A stretch of DNA of 64,000 bases from Liopterus haemorrhoidalis (Eukaryota; Arthropoda; Insecta; Coleoptera; Dytiscidae): positions 15,378,980 to 15,442,979 of the forward strand of contig OZ020623.1 in assembly GCA_963971575.1 (NCBI GenBank), given 5' to 3'. The translations under genes were made by a program, and so were the position numbers. Below, piece after piece: positions 10,851 through 22,470 of this stretch. The notes under the pieces were generated by a model. It did no database searches. It had not been told where the DNA came from and saw nothing but the letters and a program-made list of their open reading frames with translations. Numbering within the stretch: position 1 is the stretch's first letter; each line of letters begins with the position of its first letter.

Positions 10851-11720
10851 CTCTGACGAAAAAATGTTTTTGGATTGATCTGAAATAATTTTCATTTTGA
10901 CATTAAAATATGGACATTTTAATGACATTTCATAAATAAGTTCCAACGTTCCTGTTTTCTAGTACTTTTTTGTTTCAAAGGATTCATGTTGTATAAGGAG
11001 GAAAAGAGTTTTTCTCTGGAGTAATAATTATACTATACTATAGGATAACTAAGAATTTCGCGGCTTGGAAATCTACGCCAGTGGTTTCTTATTTCTATAT
11101 ACAGCCACAGTCTCCAAAGTGAGGTCTGATGACTGTCAACCATTAAAAAGAGAAGTAGAGCGAAAAGGTGGGTTGAGAAATTCTAGGGCCCTAGGGTTCT
11201 AGGGAAAATCTATGTATATTTGTGTGAGGGAGTATAATATTCACGATTGGAGGGGGGAATTTGAAGCTACGCTTTTAGAGAGGACAGATAATGCTTCAGA
11301 GAAAAGTTTCAACTATAATTGTAAAATATATAACTGCATATTTTGACATAAATACGGTTAAATTTACACATTGTAATGGTTCTGGTTTTTTATCATTCCT
11401 GTAATATCAAACTAACAGACAGTAGACGCTACTTCCACCTTGAGTAGTTTTATGAACTCGTAACTTAGGACTGTCGACATATTTAACTACTCAGGATATT
11501 CAGGAAACTTCAGAGCATTATACTTGTTAGTTCTTACTAAGTATTCCAGCAATTAACTTGAAGTGGAATTACATATAATCAGTAGGTAGATATTCTACAT
11601 TGAAAATTAATGTTACTAAAGAGTATTTAATTCACTGCTTATAACCTTGAGATACACCATTTCAGTTTGTTATTCTTTATCTATATTAACTAGCTGGAGT
11701 ACCCGGTCTACATACGGTTT
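10851..11720. other. No recognisable features
   Basis: Moderately AT-rich sequence between two retroelement fragments. No coding similarity, terminal repeats or tandem arrays were detected. Confidence 0.45.
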
Positions 11721-11865
11721 TTATAATTTTATTTTATTTTTATTTTTATTTAATGTTCGTAGCGTTGTATACAGGACTAACCCAACACTACAACGACAAC
11801 ATTGTTAAACAATATAATTACATTGGTGATTATTAAATTATTTTTTTTATAAAATAGGTGTATTA

Positions 11866-12708
11866 TTAATATTTGTTAATATAATAGTTTTTAATCTGTT
11901 TTTTTAAGATGTTTATAGTTTGAAAAAAGATATCAAGATTAAGAATAGAAGCTAAGTTATTATAAGTAAATGAAAATCTAATAATAGGCGAATTAAAATT
12001 TGAGTTGGTTCTGGCAAAAGGCTGGTGTATTAAATTTTTGTTTCTTAAATACCGGTTCGGGACATTTATATTTGTAAGTTGCAGGAGAGATGGAGAATCA
12101 ACTATACCATTAATAATTTTTGCAAATATAATAATGTCAGAGAGAGATCTTTTATCAGTTACTGTAAGCATCTTAAAGTATTTACATGCGGTACTGTAAT
12201 TCATGCTGGAAATTGGTGCTTTCCTAGAAATATAACAAATAAATCGTTTTTGAATCTGTTCTATTCGGGATATATGAACATTATATTGGGGATTCCAGAC
12301 GGTGCAGCAGTAACTTAAATGCGAATTTACATATGCATTATATAAACTCATGACAGATTTGTAATTTTTAAAAAATTTAGATGTTCTAATGATGAACCCC
12401 AACATCTTGTAAGCTTTCTGAACTATGGTATTTATATGAATGTCAAATTTTAGCTTTGAGTCTATGGTTACACCAAGATCTTTAATATGGCTGACGTTAA
12501 GAAGTGTGTTTGCATTTATGTTATAGAAAAATGAAAAAGTTTGATGGTTTCTAGTGAAAGTTATCTGAAAGCATTTAGAAAAATTTAGAAATAGTTTATT
12601 TGAAATACAGTAGTCATGTAAACTGACTAGATCCTTTTGTAGGAGAAGACAATCAGTAATAGATGTAATCTGTGAATAGATCTTCAAGTCGTCATATTTA
12701 TCAGCATA
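11866..12708 (-). pseudogene. Jockey-like RT, C-terminal half
   Basis: Encodes the segment after the YADD box (DLKIYSQITSITDC...NKLFLNFSKC...ISHIKDLGVTID-type thumb region) through the connection domain (KAYKMLGFIIRTSKFF, NSHLSYCCTVWNPQY, IQKRFICYISRKAP) to a stop near 11866. It aligns over its length with the product at 38957-39772. A few extra residues beside the YAD codons mark the insertion point. The first part of this reading frame (about 12709-12795) belongs to the inserted neighbour, not to this element. Confidence 0.85.
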
Positions 12709-12717
12709 TTTATTTCC

Positions 12718-14803
12718 TTGCTTAACGACAGTATTTGTTCTAGCATGGTAAAAAAAAGTATAACTATAAAGAAAAGGAAAAACTGGATTACGCAAGGTAT
12801 TATCAATTCTATTAAATGTAGGGATAATATGTATAAAAAACTTAAATCGAATCCCACTAATACTGAACTTAGAAAAACGTTCAATACATATAGGAACAAA
12901 CTGAATGGTATTATTAAGAAAGGTAAAGCGATATTTTATAAAAATAAAGTTTTAGAGGCCGGCAATGATACTAAGAAAATATGGAATTTATCTAGAGAAG
13001 CAGTTAATGCGTCATCTTCTGTTCATAAAATTAAACAAGTTACTACTGCCGATAATAGATCTATTTCCGATAATAAAGAAATGGCAAATATTTTTAATGA
13101 TTATTTTTTAAATATTGCCAAAAAAATGGCGGATGGTATTAAAATGAGTAATAACTACGAACACACTATAACACATAACTCTAAAACATTTTTCTTTTCT
13201 CCAATCTCAGCTGTCGAAATAATTAATGCAATAGATTCATTAAACTCTAGTAATTCTTCTGGGTTTGACGGTTTTTCTGCAAAAACCATTAAAAACATTA
13301 AGAACTCAATTGCGGTACCTTTGTCAAATCTCTTTAATAAATGTGTACTTCTGGGACACTATCCTAAAAAGCTAAAAATAGCCATAGTCAAAGTTATTCA
13401 TAAAACAGGCCCTAAGAATATCCTTGGCAACTATCGGCCAATATCACTGGTTTCGGTATTTTCTAAGATATTCGAAAAAATAATAAAGTTTAAAATGGAG
13501 GAATTCTTAGATAGTTATTCTATTCTATCAAATAATCAATTTGGATTTCGACGCAATAAATCCACTAATAATGCCATAAGTAGTCTGGTGTCTGATATTT
13601 ATGACAATTTTGAGAAAAACAAATTTTCGGCAGCGATTTTTTTTAGACCTAGCGAAGGCTTTTGATACTGTCAGTCATTCCCGATTAATTTCCAAACTTG
13701 AGACTTATGGCTTTCGCGGCAATACTTTAAATCTTTTAAAGAGCTATTTAAATGATAGAACACAGTATACTTCTATCAATAATGTTCTGAGCCAACCGGG
13801 TTTTGTTTCTACAGGTGTCCCACAAGGAACGGTACTAGGTCCATTACTATTTCTTATCTATATTAATGATTTACTCTATCTCAATCTAAATGGGCTTTTA
13901 TTGTCTTATGCTGATGACACTGTGTACTATGTGTCTGGAGACAGCTGGAATAATGTTTTCAATAACATCTCAGTCAGTCTTCAGAAAATTAAATCATGGC
14001 TAGATTCGAATTTATTATCGCTAAACCTTACTAAAACTTACATTGTTCCTTTTATGTGCCAGAAAACCAGATTACCTAATTTTAGTGAAATCATACTTCA
14101 TGATCAAAACTGCAATTATGTTGAGCTATCAAGTTGTAGTTGCCCCAGCAAAATAGAAATTAGAAATTCCACAAAATATCTAGGATTATATCTGGATAGT
14201 TGTCTCACTTGGAAAACACATGTGAATCATGTTATTGGAAGACTACGTAAAACTATATATTTGTTTAAAAATCTGAGATATTGTATGAACCTGTCTACCC
14301 TTAAAATGATATATTTTGGTGTAGTTCAATCAATTTTAACTTATGGTATTTTATTTTGGGGAGGTGCCAGTAAAACAGTAATTTACAATATTAAAACTAC
14401 ACAAAAATTAATACTAAAAGTCATGCTAAACAAACCACGTAGATTTCCAAGTGAGAAACTATTTGAAATTACAGGTGTTCTGAGTGTACCGAAACTCTTC
14501 TTGTTTAACATCGCTCAATATTTTTTTAAGGAAAAACATAGTCTCTTTAGAACGCTACATTTACCTAAGCATTTATATTTTACGAGAGGTAAAAAAATTG
14601 GACGTTGTAAGGGCTCAAACTATTTCAAAAAGAAAACGAACCAGTTCTTTATTAATATTTTACCAAAATTATTTAATGTTCTTCCTGAGAATATTAAAAA
14701 TAATCTTTTCACATTCTCCAGTCATTCTTTTAAAAAAACTATTAAAAAATGGATACTCAGTATGCCCGTTGACGTTATTAATTCTATAATTTCAAACGTT
14801 TAA
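12718..14803 (+). pseudogene. Non-LTR reverse transcriptase with one frameshift
   Basis: Two overlapping frames (12718-13665 and 13601-14803) together cover an RT. In order: a linker (KNWITQGI), SNSSGFDGFSAKTI, NYRPISLVSVFSKIFEKI, NQFGFRRNKSTNNAI, then after a shift in a T run at about 13638-13645 DLAKAFDTVSH, STGVPQGTVLGPLLFLIYINDL, and the catalytic YADD at about 13910. The C-terminal part has KYLGLYLDSCLTWKTH, typical of the thumb. Only the single-base change breaks the frame, so this copy looks young. The endonuclease and ORF1 are missing through 5' truncation. Confidence 0.9.
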
Positions 14804-14873
14804 ACTGTGATAATATATTTCTCTTTTGCATAACTCTCATTTTTTTCCCTTTTATTTATTTTTTATTAGTTAA

Positions 14874-14910
14874 TTCATTTATTTATTTATTTAATTATTT
14901 ATCTTCCTAT

Positions 14911-14977
<67 letters not shown>

Positions 14978-14981
14978 CTTT
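14874..14981. repeat. (TTTA)n microsatellite
   Basis: About 25 units of TTTA, slightly interrupted, in the 3' untranslated part of the plus-strand non-LTR element. Confidence 0.92.
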
Positions 14982-15119
14982 CTTTTACTTGAAATTTTTT
15001 GAGATCTGGAGTTTATTATTCCATTTACTTTTCTTAATTTGTATTATTGAACTTTTATTCTGGTACAGTATTATTTTATTTGTTTTATTGTTATTATTAT
15101 TATTATCTATTATTTTTAT

Positions 15120-15700
15120 TTGTATATTTTATTTTATTTATTTTTAATATATTTATCTTTATCATATATTAATTTATTTAGTAATTTGTCTACATCAGTT
15201 TTTTTTTCAAATTTTTCTTATTTAAATTTTTATTTTATTTTACTTTTTGTTATTTATTTTTATTATATTTATCTTCATCATATATTAATTTATTTAGTAT
15301 TTGTCTACATCAGTTTTTTTAATTTTTTTTATTTAAATTTTTTATTTTATTTTACTTTTTGTTATTTATTTTTATTATATTTATCTTCATCATATATTAA
15401 TTTATTTAGTTTTTGTCTACATCAGTTTTTTTAATTTTTTTTATTTAAATTTTTATTTTATTTTACTTTTCGTTATTTATTTTTATTATATTTATCTTCA
15501 TCATATATTAATTTATTTAGTAATTTGTCTGCATCAGTTATTTTAATTTTTTTTTTATTTAAATCTTTATTTTATTTTACTTTTTGTTATTTATTTTTAA
15601 TATATTTATCTTTACCATACATTAATTTATGTAGTAATTTGCTTCTTCTTTTGTCTACGTCAGTTTATTTTTTATTTAAATTTTTATTTTATTTTACAAT
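15120..15700 (+). repeat. Minisatellite of 111-116 bp unit in LINE 3' UTR
   Basis: An ATTTATCTT(T/C)A(T/C)CATA anchor recurs at 15151, 15267, 15379, 15490 and 15604, giving unit lengths of 116, 112, 111 and 114 bp. Each unit also contains TTGTCTRCATCAG or a close variant. The short Leu/Phe/Tyr-rich ORFs here are products of the repeat and not genes. Confidence 0.88.
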
Positions 15701-15996
15701 TCTTTTTTAAATTTCTTGTTTATGATTTCATTATTGTCACCACAAGATACTTCGTATCTTTTATGACAGCATTTTTATCATGTGTATTTACTGAAGAATT
15801 ACATTTATATTATTATTCTAACTTTTTTATTTGTTTATATTATTATATGTATGCATACATTTTATTTATTGTTAAGTCTATTTTATAATTTACCTTCAAT
15901 GTATCAATGTTATATGAAATGTGTTACATACATTTGTATAATCGATGTAATATTTATTTCGTTCAAATACAAAATACAAAATACAAAAAATACAAA

Positions 15997-16611
15997 TAGC
16001 AGTATTTGCGAGTGCTTAAAACAGTTTACAATATCATTTATGTATATTATAAAAAGAAGGGGACCAAGATGCGAACCTTGAGGGACACCCGAAGTTGAGA
16101 TATAAAAGTCAGACTTAAATCCATGAACAACCACAGCCTGAGACCGATTCTGTAAATACGAGTTAACCCAGCGCAGTAGGACACCATGTATACCTGCTTC
16201 AGCAAGTTTTTTAAGTAATATATTATGATCTATTTTATCAAACGCCTTACTGAAGTCGGTATACACTGCATCCACCTGTACACGGTGATCTAAAGCATCG
16301 GATATTTGTTGCGTATAAAGTAAAAGATTAGTTTCCACTGATCTACCTTTAAAAAAACCATGCTGCTGAGGTATTATTATATGTTTCACCGCATTAAATA
16401 TTTCGTTATATATGATGGACTCAAAAACTTTAGCTATAGCTGATAATTTAGAGATGGGCCTATAGTTGCACACATTACTTTTGTCACCAGATTTAAAGAT
16501 AGGGGTTACTAAAGTATTTTTCCACACTGTTGGTAATTCACCACAAGATAGTGATTTTTTAAATAATATTGAGAGCGGGATTGTGAAACCAGATAATGCT
16601 AATGTATATTT
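15997..16611 (-). pseudogene. Jockey-like RT, N-terminal half
   Basis: On the minus strand it encodes LSILFKKSLS, VWKNTLVTPIFKSGD, YRPISKLSAIAKVFESII, PQQHGFFKGRSVETNL, YTDFSKAFDKIDH (RT motif A), GVPQGSHLGPLLFIIYINDI (motif B) and stops where the inserted element begins, just before YADD. It is co-linear with 38390-38950 in the better-preserved copy. The start is lost by 5' truncation near 16611. Confidence 0.88.
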
Positions 16612-16770
16612 TGCTGTAATATAAATGATAAGTGAGATATTTCAATTTCAAGTAGGATACAATATAATCGTTTCTTTATTCTTAACTACTATTTTGCAAA
16701 TATTTTTCATGTTCAGTAAATAATAAGTGAAATATTTTGTTTAAAGGTAGCTTTCCCCGTAGCTACCCTC

Positions 16771-17700
16771 AATCATCATCATCATTTATGAGCCATTGAC
16801 GTCCACTGCTGAACATAGGCTTCCCCTTTGCATCTCCACTCCTCTCTGTCCTGTGCCACTTGCAGCCAACTGCCGACTAGTCTCTTGATATCATCCGTCC
16901 AAAGGGTAGGAGGCTGCCTTGGTTTCTTGTACTGTCTCTAGGCCGCCATTCCAGTATTTTCCTGGTCTATCTACCATCATTTACTCTGGCAACATTGCCT
17001 GCCCACTGCCACTTCAGACGTAAAATTCTACAAATTATATCACAAACTTTTGTTTTCTGTCTGATCCACAAATTTGTTCTTCGATCTAAAAGTGTAACGC
17101 CAATCATAACTCTCTCCGTCGCTCTTTGAGCAACTCGTAATTTTTCCGCAGATTTTCGCGTGAGTGTGAGAGTCTCAGCACCATAGGTGAAGATTGGTAA
17201 GACACATTGATCAAATAACTTTCTCTTGAGGCAGATGAGGAAATCACCTTTTAAAATGTGCCTCAGATTTCCAAATGCTGTCCATCCCAAACCAATTCAT
17301 CTGTTTATCTCTATAGTTTGGTTGTCCCGGCCGATAGTGATTTCGTGTTCCAGGTATTTGTAATGAGAAACTTGATCACTGGGTCTACCTGCGATTGACA
17401 AATTACCACTCAGCACTAAATATGTCATTACTCTGGTGTTTTTTATGTTGATTTGGAGTCTTATATCCTCGGCTTCAATATTTAATTCTTCCGTCATTTG
17501 GTCCATTTCTCCAAGTCGTTAAAATCTCCATTAATGTTTAAGCTTCGATCTGTCCAATTTAGTTTTTTTTAAAACGCTCTCCAATGCAGCATTAAATATT
17601 TTAGGAGATATAGGGTCTCCCTGGCATACACCTCGCTCGATTTTAAAACAATCTGTTTTCTTGTGGACCCTCGTAACAGCGTCTGCTTTTTTGTACAAAT
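16771..17700 (-). pseudogene. RTE-clade LINE, 3' portion
   Basis: The minus strand begins near 17690 with RGVCQGDPISPKIFNAALE, the diagnostic RTE-type RT motif B. It continues through a YKYLE segment and a FDQCVLPIFTYGAETLTLT connection domain. After a frameshift near 16915 it ends TDDIKRLVGSWLQVAQDREE followed by a WRCKGEAYVQQWTSMAHK terminus. Directly after the stop lies a TGA-repeat tail (TGATGATGATGA), typical of RTE 3' ends. Stops and frameshifts make it non-functional. The catalytic YADD box falls in sequence too diverged to read with confidence. Confidence 0.87.
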
Positions 17701-18411
17701 GATTTCCATAAATAATGTAAATTATGTCTTTGAAAAAAATTGTCGTAATCTCAAAATCCTTTGAACGATTTGGGCCCCCAGATTTTTTCTAGATTAGATA
17801 TACTACATAGAATCCAAAAATTCCAGCCAGAGGGCGTTGTCTTTAACCATTTTTGAGTTGTGCTTTTTTTAATTTACAATTTTCAAAAAGTAGTTTTTTA
17901 AAGTAACAATCTACATATCAAAATTTTCAGCGATTTTTCATCTATCTAATAGGATATTTTTAACTGTAAAAAGAACTTTCATGTAGTCGTAAATAAACAA
18001 ATTGCATTATAGACGTCATCTTATAAACCATTCGACGTAAATTTGTGTACCATGCGGCAAATTGTCGCTAAAGCTTCATTCTACAAATATTTGATGATAT
18101 TTAGTTCTATTGTGAAAACTAATTATAGTAATTGTACTTGGTAATCTACTTTTGCCGCCACCTTAAATCTGCCGAGGTTCTCAATATAGGTGCAGCAGAT
18201 AAAAATGATTTATTAGGTGTAAAGAATACTTGTACCAAGTGATATTTCATTATCATCAAGTATAATATTTTTCGACGAAAGTTCTAAACTATAAACATTC
18301 GTGTCGAAAAAAATGTTGACGTATTATTTGAATATTTCTACACAAACCTATATAATATAAAACTTATTTGAAACCCAGAAACATATTTTTAAAAAATCAG
18401 CTGAGGCTTCT
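17701..18411. other. AT-rich repeat-derived sequence, no genes
   Basis: The stretch around 17900-17960 is similar to the inverse of 19320-19400 (shared ATCTATCTAATARGATATTTTT core). This points to a dispersed repeat linked to the GTCY family 1 fragments. Otherwise no coding similarity was seen. Confidence 0.5.
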
Positions 18412-18415
18412 TTAA

Positions 18416-19061
18416 CCCCTTAACGTACAATTAAAAAAAAAACCGACCAAAAAAAATCATTTTTTTTTCTTTAAGAAAATACATATTTGGACCTTAATTT
18501 CAAAAAATATTAAAAAAAAAAAAATGCATAATTATTAAAAATTCAATAAAAATAGTGTATAAATAATTATAGTGGGTTTTGAATCGCATCGTACTTTTTT
18601 TCAATTTCCAGTTACTATTTTGATGGGGAAGAAGGAGACGAAAAAATTAAAGAAAAAAAAAAATTTTTTTTTTAAAAAATTTTTTTTTTAAATTAATTTA
18701 TCTAATAAGTGTCCATAAATTAGTCATAACAAAACTCATAAAAGTGCATATGCTAAGTAGATAAGCAGTAATAGATATACAAACATTTACCAGGCCAAAG
18801 ATGCTTATAAGTGTCACCCTAAAAGGCCATATTTTATTCCCAAATAAAAAAACTTTATAGCTTACAATACAGAATTACATGATGAATATCAATAAATTGA
18901 ATGTTTTTCTCGGTTTTTATTAAGTTATTTTCAATGCCCGGATATATTTGAATGTGAACATTTTAGCGACATAAATTGCGACGCAGACCGTATATATACG
19001 GGTCTGCACATTTTGGCCGGTTTTGCGCGCCCGCATTAATACGTTTGTGCGCGTTAAGGGG
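18416..19061. mobile_element. TTAA-flanked MITE (piggyBac-like)
   Basis: A 646-bp non-coding element with TTAA at 18412-18415 and 19062-19065 and 10-bp terminal inverted repeats CCCCTTAACG. Near the right end it carries CGTATATATACG, the same subterminal palindrome found in the TTAA element at 9690-10680. It is probably mobilised in trans by a piggyBac-type transposase. It lies in a family 1 GTCY-repeat fragment. Confidence 0.8.
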
Positions 19062-19065
19062 TTAA

Positions 19066-19420
19066 TTTATGCTGCTTTATCAAAAAATGTCTCAACTAAA
19101 AGTTGTGAGTTTTTGCTTCCATAGCAACTTGTGTTAAATAAATTTGTACCGACCGCCAACATATGTATACAAGGGAGGTATTGCGATAATACCGATTTTG
19201 ACATTTCGAAATTTCGATGGATCTCCACGAATTGAGGTTCCTACATAACGTTTTGACTACTTTTAGCATGATGTCTGTCGGTCTGTCTGTCTGTCTGTCC
19301 GTCCATCCGTCCGTGTCGTTTTTTGTACAATCAAAAATATCTTATTAGATAGATAAAAAATTTGTGCAAAATTAGATGTGTAGATTGTCACTAATTTTAT
19401 TTCAGGTTGTTAGTTTTGTA
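19066..19420 (+). repeat. GTCY repeat family 1 fragments
   Basis: 19066-19148 resembles 45905-45985. From 19149 the ACCGACCGCCAACATAT start recurs, followed by a short GTCT/GTCC tract at about 19277-19312. The 3' part differs from copy 1 and resembles the inverse of 17900-17960. Truncated and non-coding. Confidence 0.6.
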
Positions 19421-20110
19421 TAAGAAAATACTAATCGTAATCTTAATTCTACTGTACGTAGAATTAAGGTCCGGATTAGGCTTTTCCCTGTGTCTTTATA
19501 TTAAAAGGTCACAACACTCGTATATTAATGAGCTCTTGTTATTTCTACATGATTTTATTGTTTTCTCCGCTGGTCATTAGTATTGTTTTGTTTTCATTTA
19601 AGCTAAATTATTACATTATTTAAAATCTTGTATCTCAAACACCATTTTAACTTGTTATTTTTATGTATTAATCTTCCCTTTTATTAAATTTTTATGTTGT
19701 TTAAAACCACAAAATTATATTTAGAGGAAAAATATTTTATTAACTGTGACAAAAAATAAATACATAAAAATAACACGTCACTTTAGTTAAAAAGGCAGTT
19801 TGTAACGGCGCAGTTACTTGATGTAGACTTTGAAAAACAACCTTCCTTTAATGAAATTTCCGGTACTCTTTAAGTTGAGTGGTTTTCTTTTAATGTGAGT
19901 AAAACCAACTTACTCATTGACGTACTTGTTAAGTACTTAACAACTACAATGAACTATGTAATTGCTACAAGATTTTTACATGCAACTTTATGAAAAGAGG
20001 TGGGAATTATGGTTAATGAACGATAGACTTAATAGACGATATTATTCTAAATCTCATTAAAAATTCTCTTTCTTCTTGTGATGCTGTCCTGCTGTATGTT
20101 ACTATTAATA
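19421..20110. other. AT-rich sequence, nothing recognised
   Basis: No coding similarity or paired repeats between the GTCY fragments and the palindromic element. Confidence 0.45.
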
Positions 20111-20111
20111 T

Positions 20112-20679
20112 AGACCGGAAGCTCATGACATTTTTGGTCTCCGATTTCATACAGTATGCCATTTGGAGGAGAGAATATTTACCCTGTGACAACAAAAAAG
20201 GGATGGTACTAAACCCCTGCACGCTTTCCGGTCATAGGGAAAATTGCATTTCCACTTGCACAAAATTTTTGTGTTTTTCTCTGATTTAATATTGCTTGCC
20301 CTTTTGTGAAAAGAAAGTTATAACAAATTTAAAGTCTTCTAATTATAGGCATGCTGTTTGAAAACGCGGTAAATCATATTTTTTTATTACTAGATCACAT
20401 GACCGTTTGAGCCCTTTGGTACCCACCGAATCGCATGCATATATTTAAAAGACTTTAAATTTGTTATAACTTTCATTTGACAAAAGGGCAAGCAATATTA
20501 AATCAGAGAAAAGCACACAAATTTTGTGTTTAAGTGGAAATGCAATTTTCCCTATGACCGGAAAGCGTGCAGGGGTTTAGTACCATCCCTTTTTTGTTGT
20601 CACAGGGTAAATATTCTCTCCTCCAAAAGGCATGCTGTATGAAATCGGAGACCAAAAACTGTCATGAGCTCCCGGTCTA
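20112..20679. mobile_element. Long palindromic (foldback) element
   Basis: Two arms of about 230 bp, 20112-20343 and about 20445-20678, are near-perfect inverted copies separated by about 100 bp. The ends read AGACCGG and CCGGTCT with TA at both borders, which suggests a TA-inserting MITE or foldback element. Transcripts would form a long hairpin. Reading frames within the arms are mirror artefacts. No transposase is encoded. Confidence 0.78.
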
Positions 20680-20682
20680 ATA

Positions 20683-21558
20683 CGAGGATAGGTCAATAAA
20701 TCGTTACAAAACAATAGAAAAACACAATATAGCCTCCTTTTAGCTCGATACACTTCGCCCAGCGTTTCTCCAACTTTATCAAGCCATCCAAAAAGTAAGA
20801 TTCCGGAAGGCCCTCAAAATAGGCATCTGTTTCGGCGATGACCTCCTCGTTCGATATAAATCTTTTTTCGGCGAGCCTTTTCTTCATGTTTGGAAACAGG
20901 AAAGTCGCTGGGGACCAAATCTGTTTAATACGGTGGATGCGGCAACAATTCGAAACGTAATTCATGCATATTTTTCATCAAAACTTCTCAAGCTTTTACT
21001 CACTGTGAGCTAACACGACATCTATCTTACCGATATCTTTTTTATACCCAATTTTTCGTGCAAAATTGAAACCACTGAGTCATGTGATATGTCTGTGGCG
21101 TCAACAATTTCGCGCACTTTGACTCGTCGATCGCTCAAGACCATATCGTGGATTTTGTCAATCATTTCTGGCGTAGTCACCACAACTGGACGTCTCAAAC
21201 GATGTTCATCACTTCTGGATGTACGACCACGTTTAAACTCATTCACCCAATTGTAAACAGTTTTAAATGCTGGTGCAGATGTACCATGAACTTCATCCAA
21301 CTTGGCTTTGATTTCTCTCAGTGTGTTGCTTTTCAAATGAAAGTATTTAATCACTGCACGCAACTCGTTTATTTTTGATTTTTTGAATGTAACAAAAGTT
21401 GCTTGCTTTAATCGATTGTAAAAATGAAACCACGCGATGGATATAGCTGAAAATTTAACATCAGTCTACTGATAAATGGAACTTTTCAGAAACAAACTTG
21501 TGTCGATATTAATAGCTCCATCTTTTAGATTTTGTAAGGACTTATTGACCTACTCCCG
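20683..21558 (-). mobile_element. Internally deleted mariner with both ends
   Basis: An 876-bp element flanked by TA (20681-20682 and 21559-21560). Its imperfect terminal repeats read CGAGGATAGGTCAATAAAT and CGGGAGTAGGTCAATAAGT. It retains the ends of a mariner transposase but not the catalytic middle. It sits between a palindromic element and an older mariner remnant. Related copies presumably supply transposase in trans. Confidence 0.88.
20693..21363 (-). pseudogene. Mariner transposase with catalytic core deleted
   Basis: 21022-21363 encodes 113 residues of the N-terminal DNA-binding region. It contains two helix-turn-helix-like parts (TLREIKAKLDEVHGTSAPAF...VYNWVNEFKRGR; VREIVDATDISHDSVVSILHEKLG) with an intervening RRPVV linker. 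20693-20965 encodes the C-terminus (ATFLFPNMKKRLAEKRF, IAETDAYFEGLPESYFLDGLIKLEKRWAKCI). The three catalytic aspartates and their surroundings are absent, so the product cannot be an active transposase, although the DNA-binding part could act as a repressor if expressed. Confidence 0.85.
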
Positions 21559-21734
21559 TAGGTAGGTTCACTAATTGCAATTGATAGTCGTTTTCGCATC
21601 AAATTTTCATTCAAATGCTCCAATTGTTGTCGATAATGTTCGGTGATGATTGATTTCGTTAGTTTTAATAACTCATAATAGACGACATAATCCATATCCC
21701 ACCAAAAAGAAAGCATTGGTTTGTGACCGTGGAT

Positions 21735-22470
21735 CACAGAACACAATATATTAAGAACGGACACTGGCAGCAAAAAAAATTAGTACGTTCCCTCTAGGAA
21801 TATACCAATGAACTAAACAACAACAACCGCCAAATTTAAATTTTACTATTTGTATTAAATATATTTTATTATTTATATTATCAAAAGTTTTACAATTAAA
21901 AAAGAAATACATATATATTTAATAATCCATATAGATTAATATAACATATAAATAAGGAATTTATATAAATAAATCTAAATAAAAGGTGTAAGCTATTTAT
22001 TTTTGAAACACAAAATTATACACAACATTAAATATTATTTTAAACACAACATTATAATTACTAATTACAAACACTGCATTAATAAAATTGGAGGCTATAC
22101 CTGTTTTTTTATTTTTTCGGCCTCATATTTGGTTTCTACACATTTCAGATCATTATAAGACAATATTCGCAAAAAATCAATTTTTGTGCGTCTTCCCGAG
22201 ATGTACAATGTATGTACCAAAATTGTAAATAAAACTCTATTATTTGAACCATGTATTTGAAAATTAACAAGCTTAAATGCGTATTACTTCAACACCAACT
22301 GTCATGTGTTTGACAGCTAATGGCGGCTGATCGACAGCTAGAACACGAAGTTTCTGATCGTTTGAAGTCGGGTGTATTCGTAATTTATTTTGCACTATGT
22401 CACCATCTACCAATATACCAAAAAACTAAAACTCGAGCCAAGGTCATTACATACCAGTGGCACCCGGGTG
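21735..22470. mobile_element. Unidentified 736-bp insertion with 8-bp duplication
   Basis: Flanked by direct repeats CCGTGGAT at 21727-21734 and 22471-22478, and the host mariner reading frame resumes across it. It is AT-rich with no long ORF and no clear terminal inverted repeats. An 8-bp duplication would fit hAT or related superfamilies. Confidence 0.65.

Larger units (their letters stand above)
12709..15996 (+). mobile_element. Plus-strand non-LTR retrotransposon, 5'-truncated, nearly intact ORF
   Basis: Inserted in the Jockey-like element. The 5' end is truncated between the endonuclease and the RT. The body carries an RT reading frame and a long AT-rich 3' region holding a TTTA microsatellite and about five copies of a 111-116 bp tandem unit. 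It ends in ACAAAATAC-like repeats at 15965-15996, directly abutting the interrupted host codons. Clade assignment is not certain: Jockey/CR1-group by motif spacing. Confidence 0.85.
11722..16611 (-). mobile_element. Jockey-like non-LTR element, 5'-truncated and split
   Basis: A minus-strand relative of the element at 35690-40036. Its 3' end (around 11722-11800) shares the TTGTAGTGTTGGGTT segment and A/T-rich tail with that copy. The RT half lies at 15997-16611 and the rest at 11866-12708. Between them sits a plus-strand non-LTR element (12709-15996) inserted at the codons of the YADD motif. The 5' end is truncated within the RT fingers region. This is a clear LINE-in-LINE nest. Confidence 0.88.

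Noticed and set aside
15120..15710. Hydrophobic short ORFs resembling membrane proteins
   Set aside because: They come from TTTA-rich tandem repeats in a LINE 3' UTR.
20013..20222. 69-codon minus-strand ORF
   Set aside because: Most of it lies in one arm of the long palindrome and no family motif is visible.
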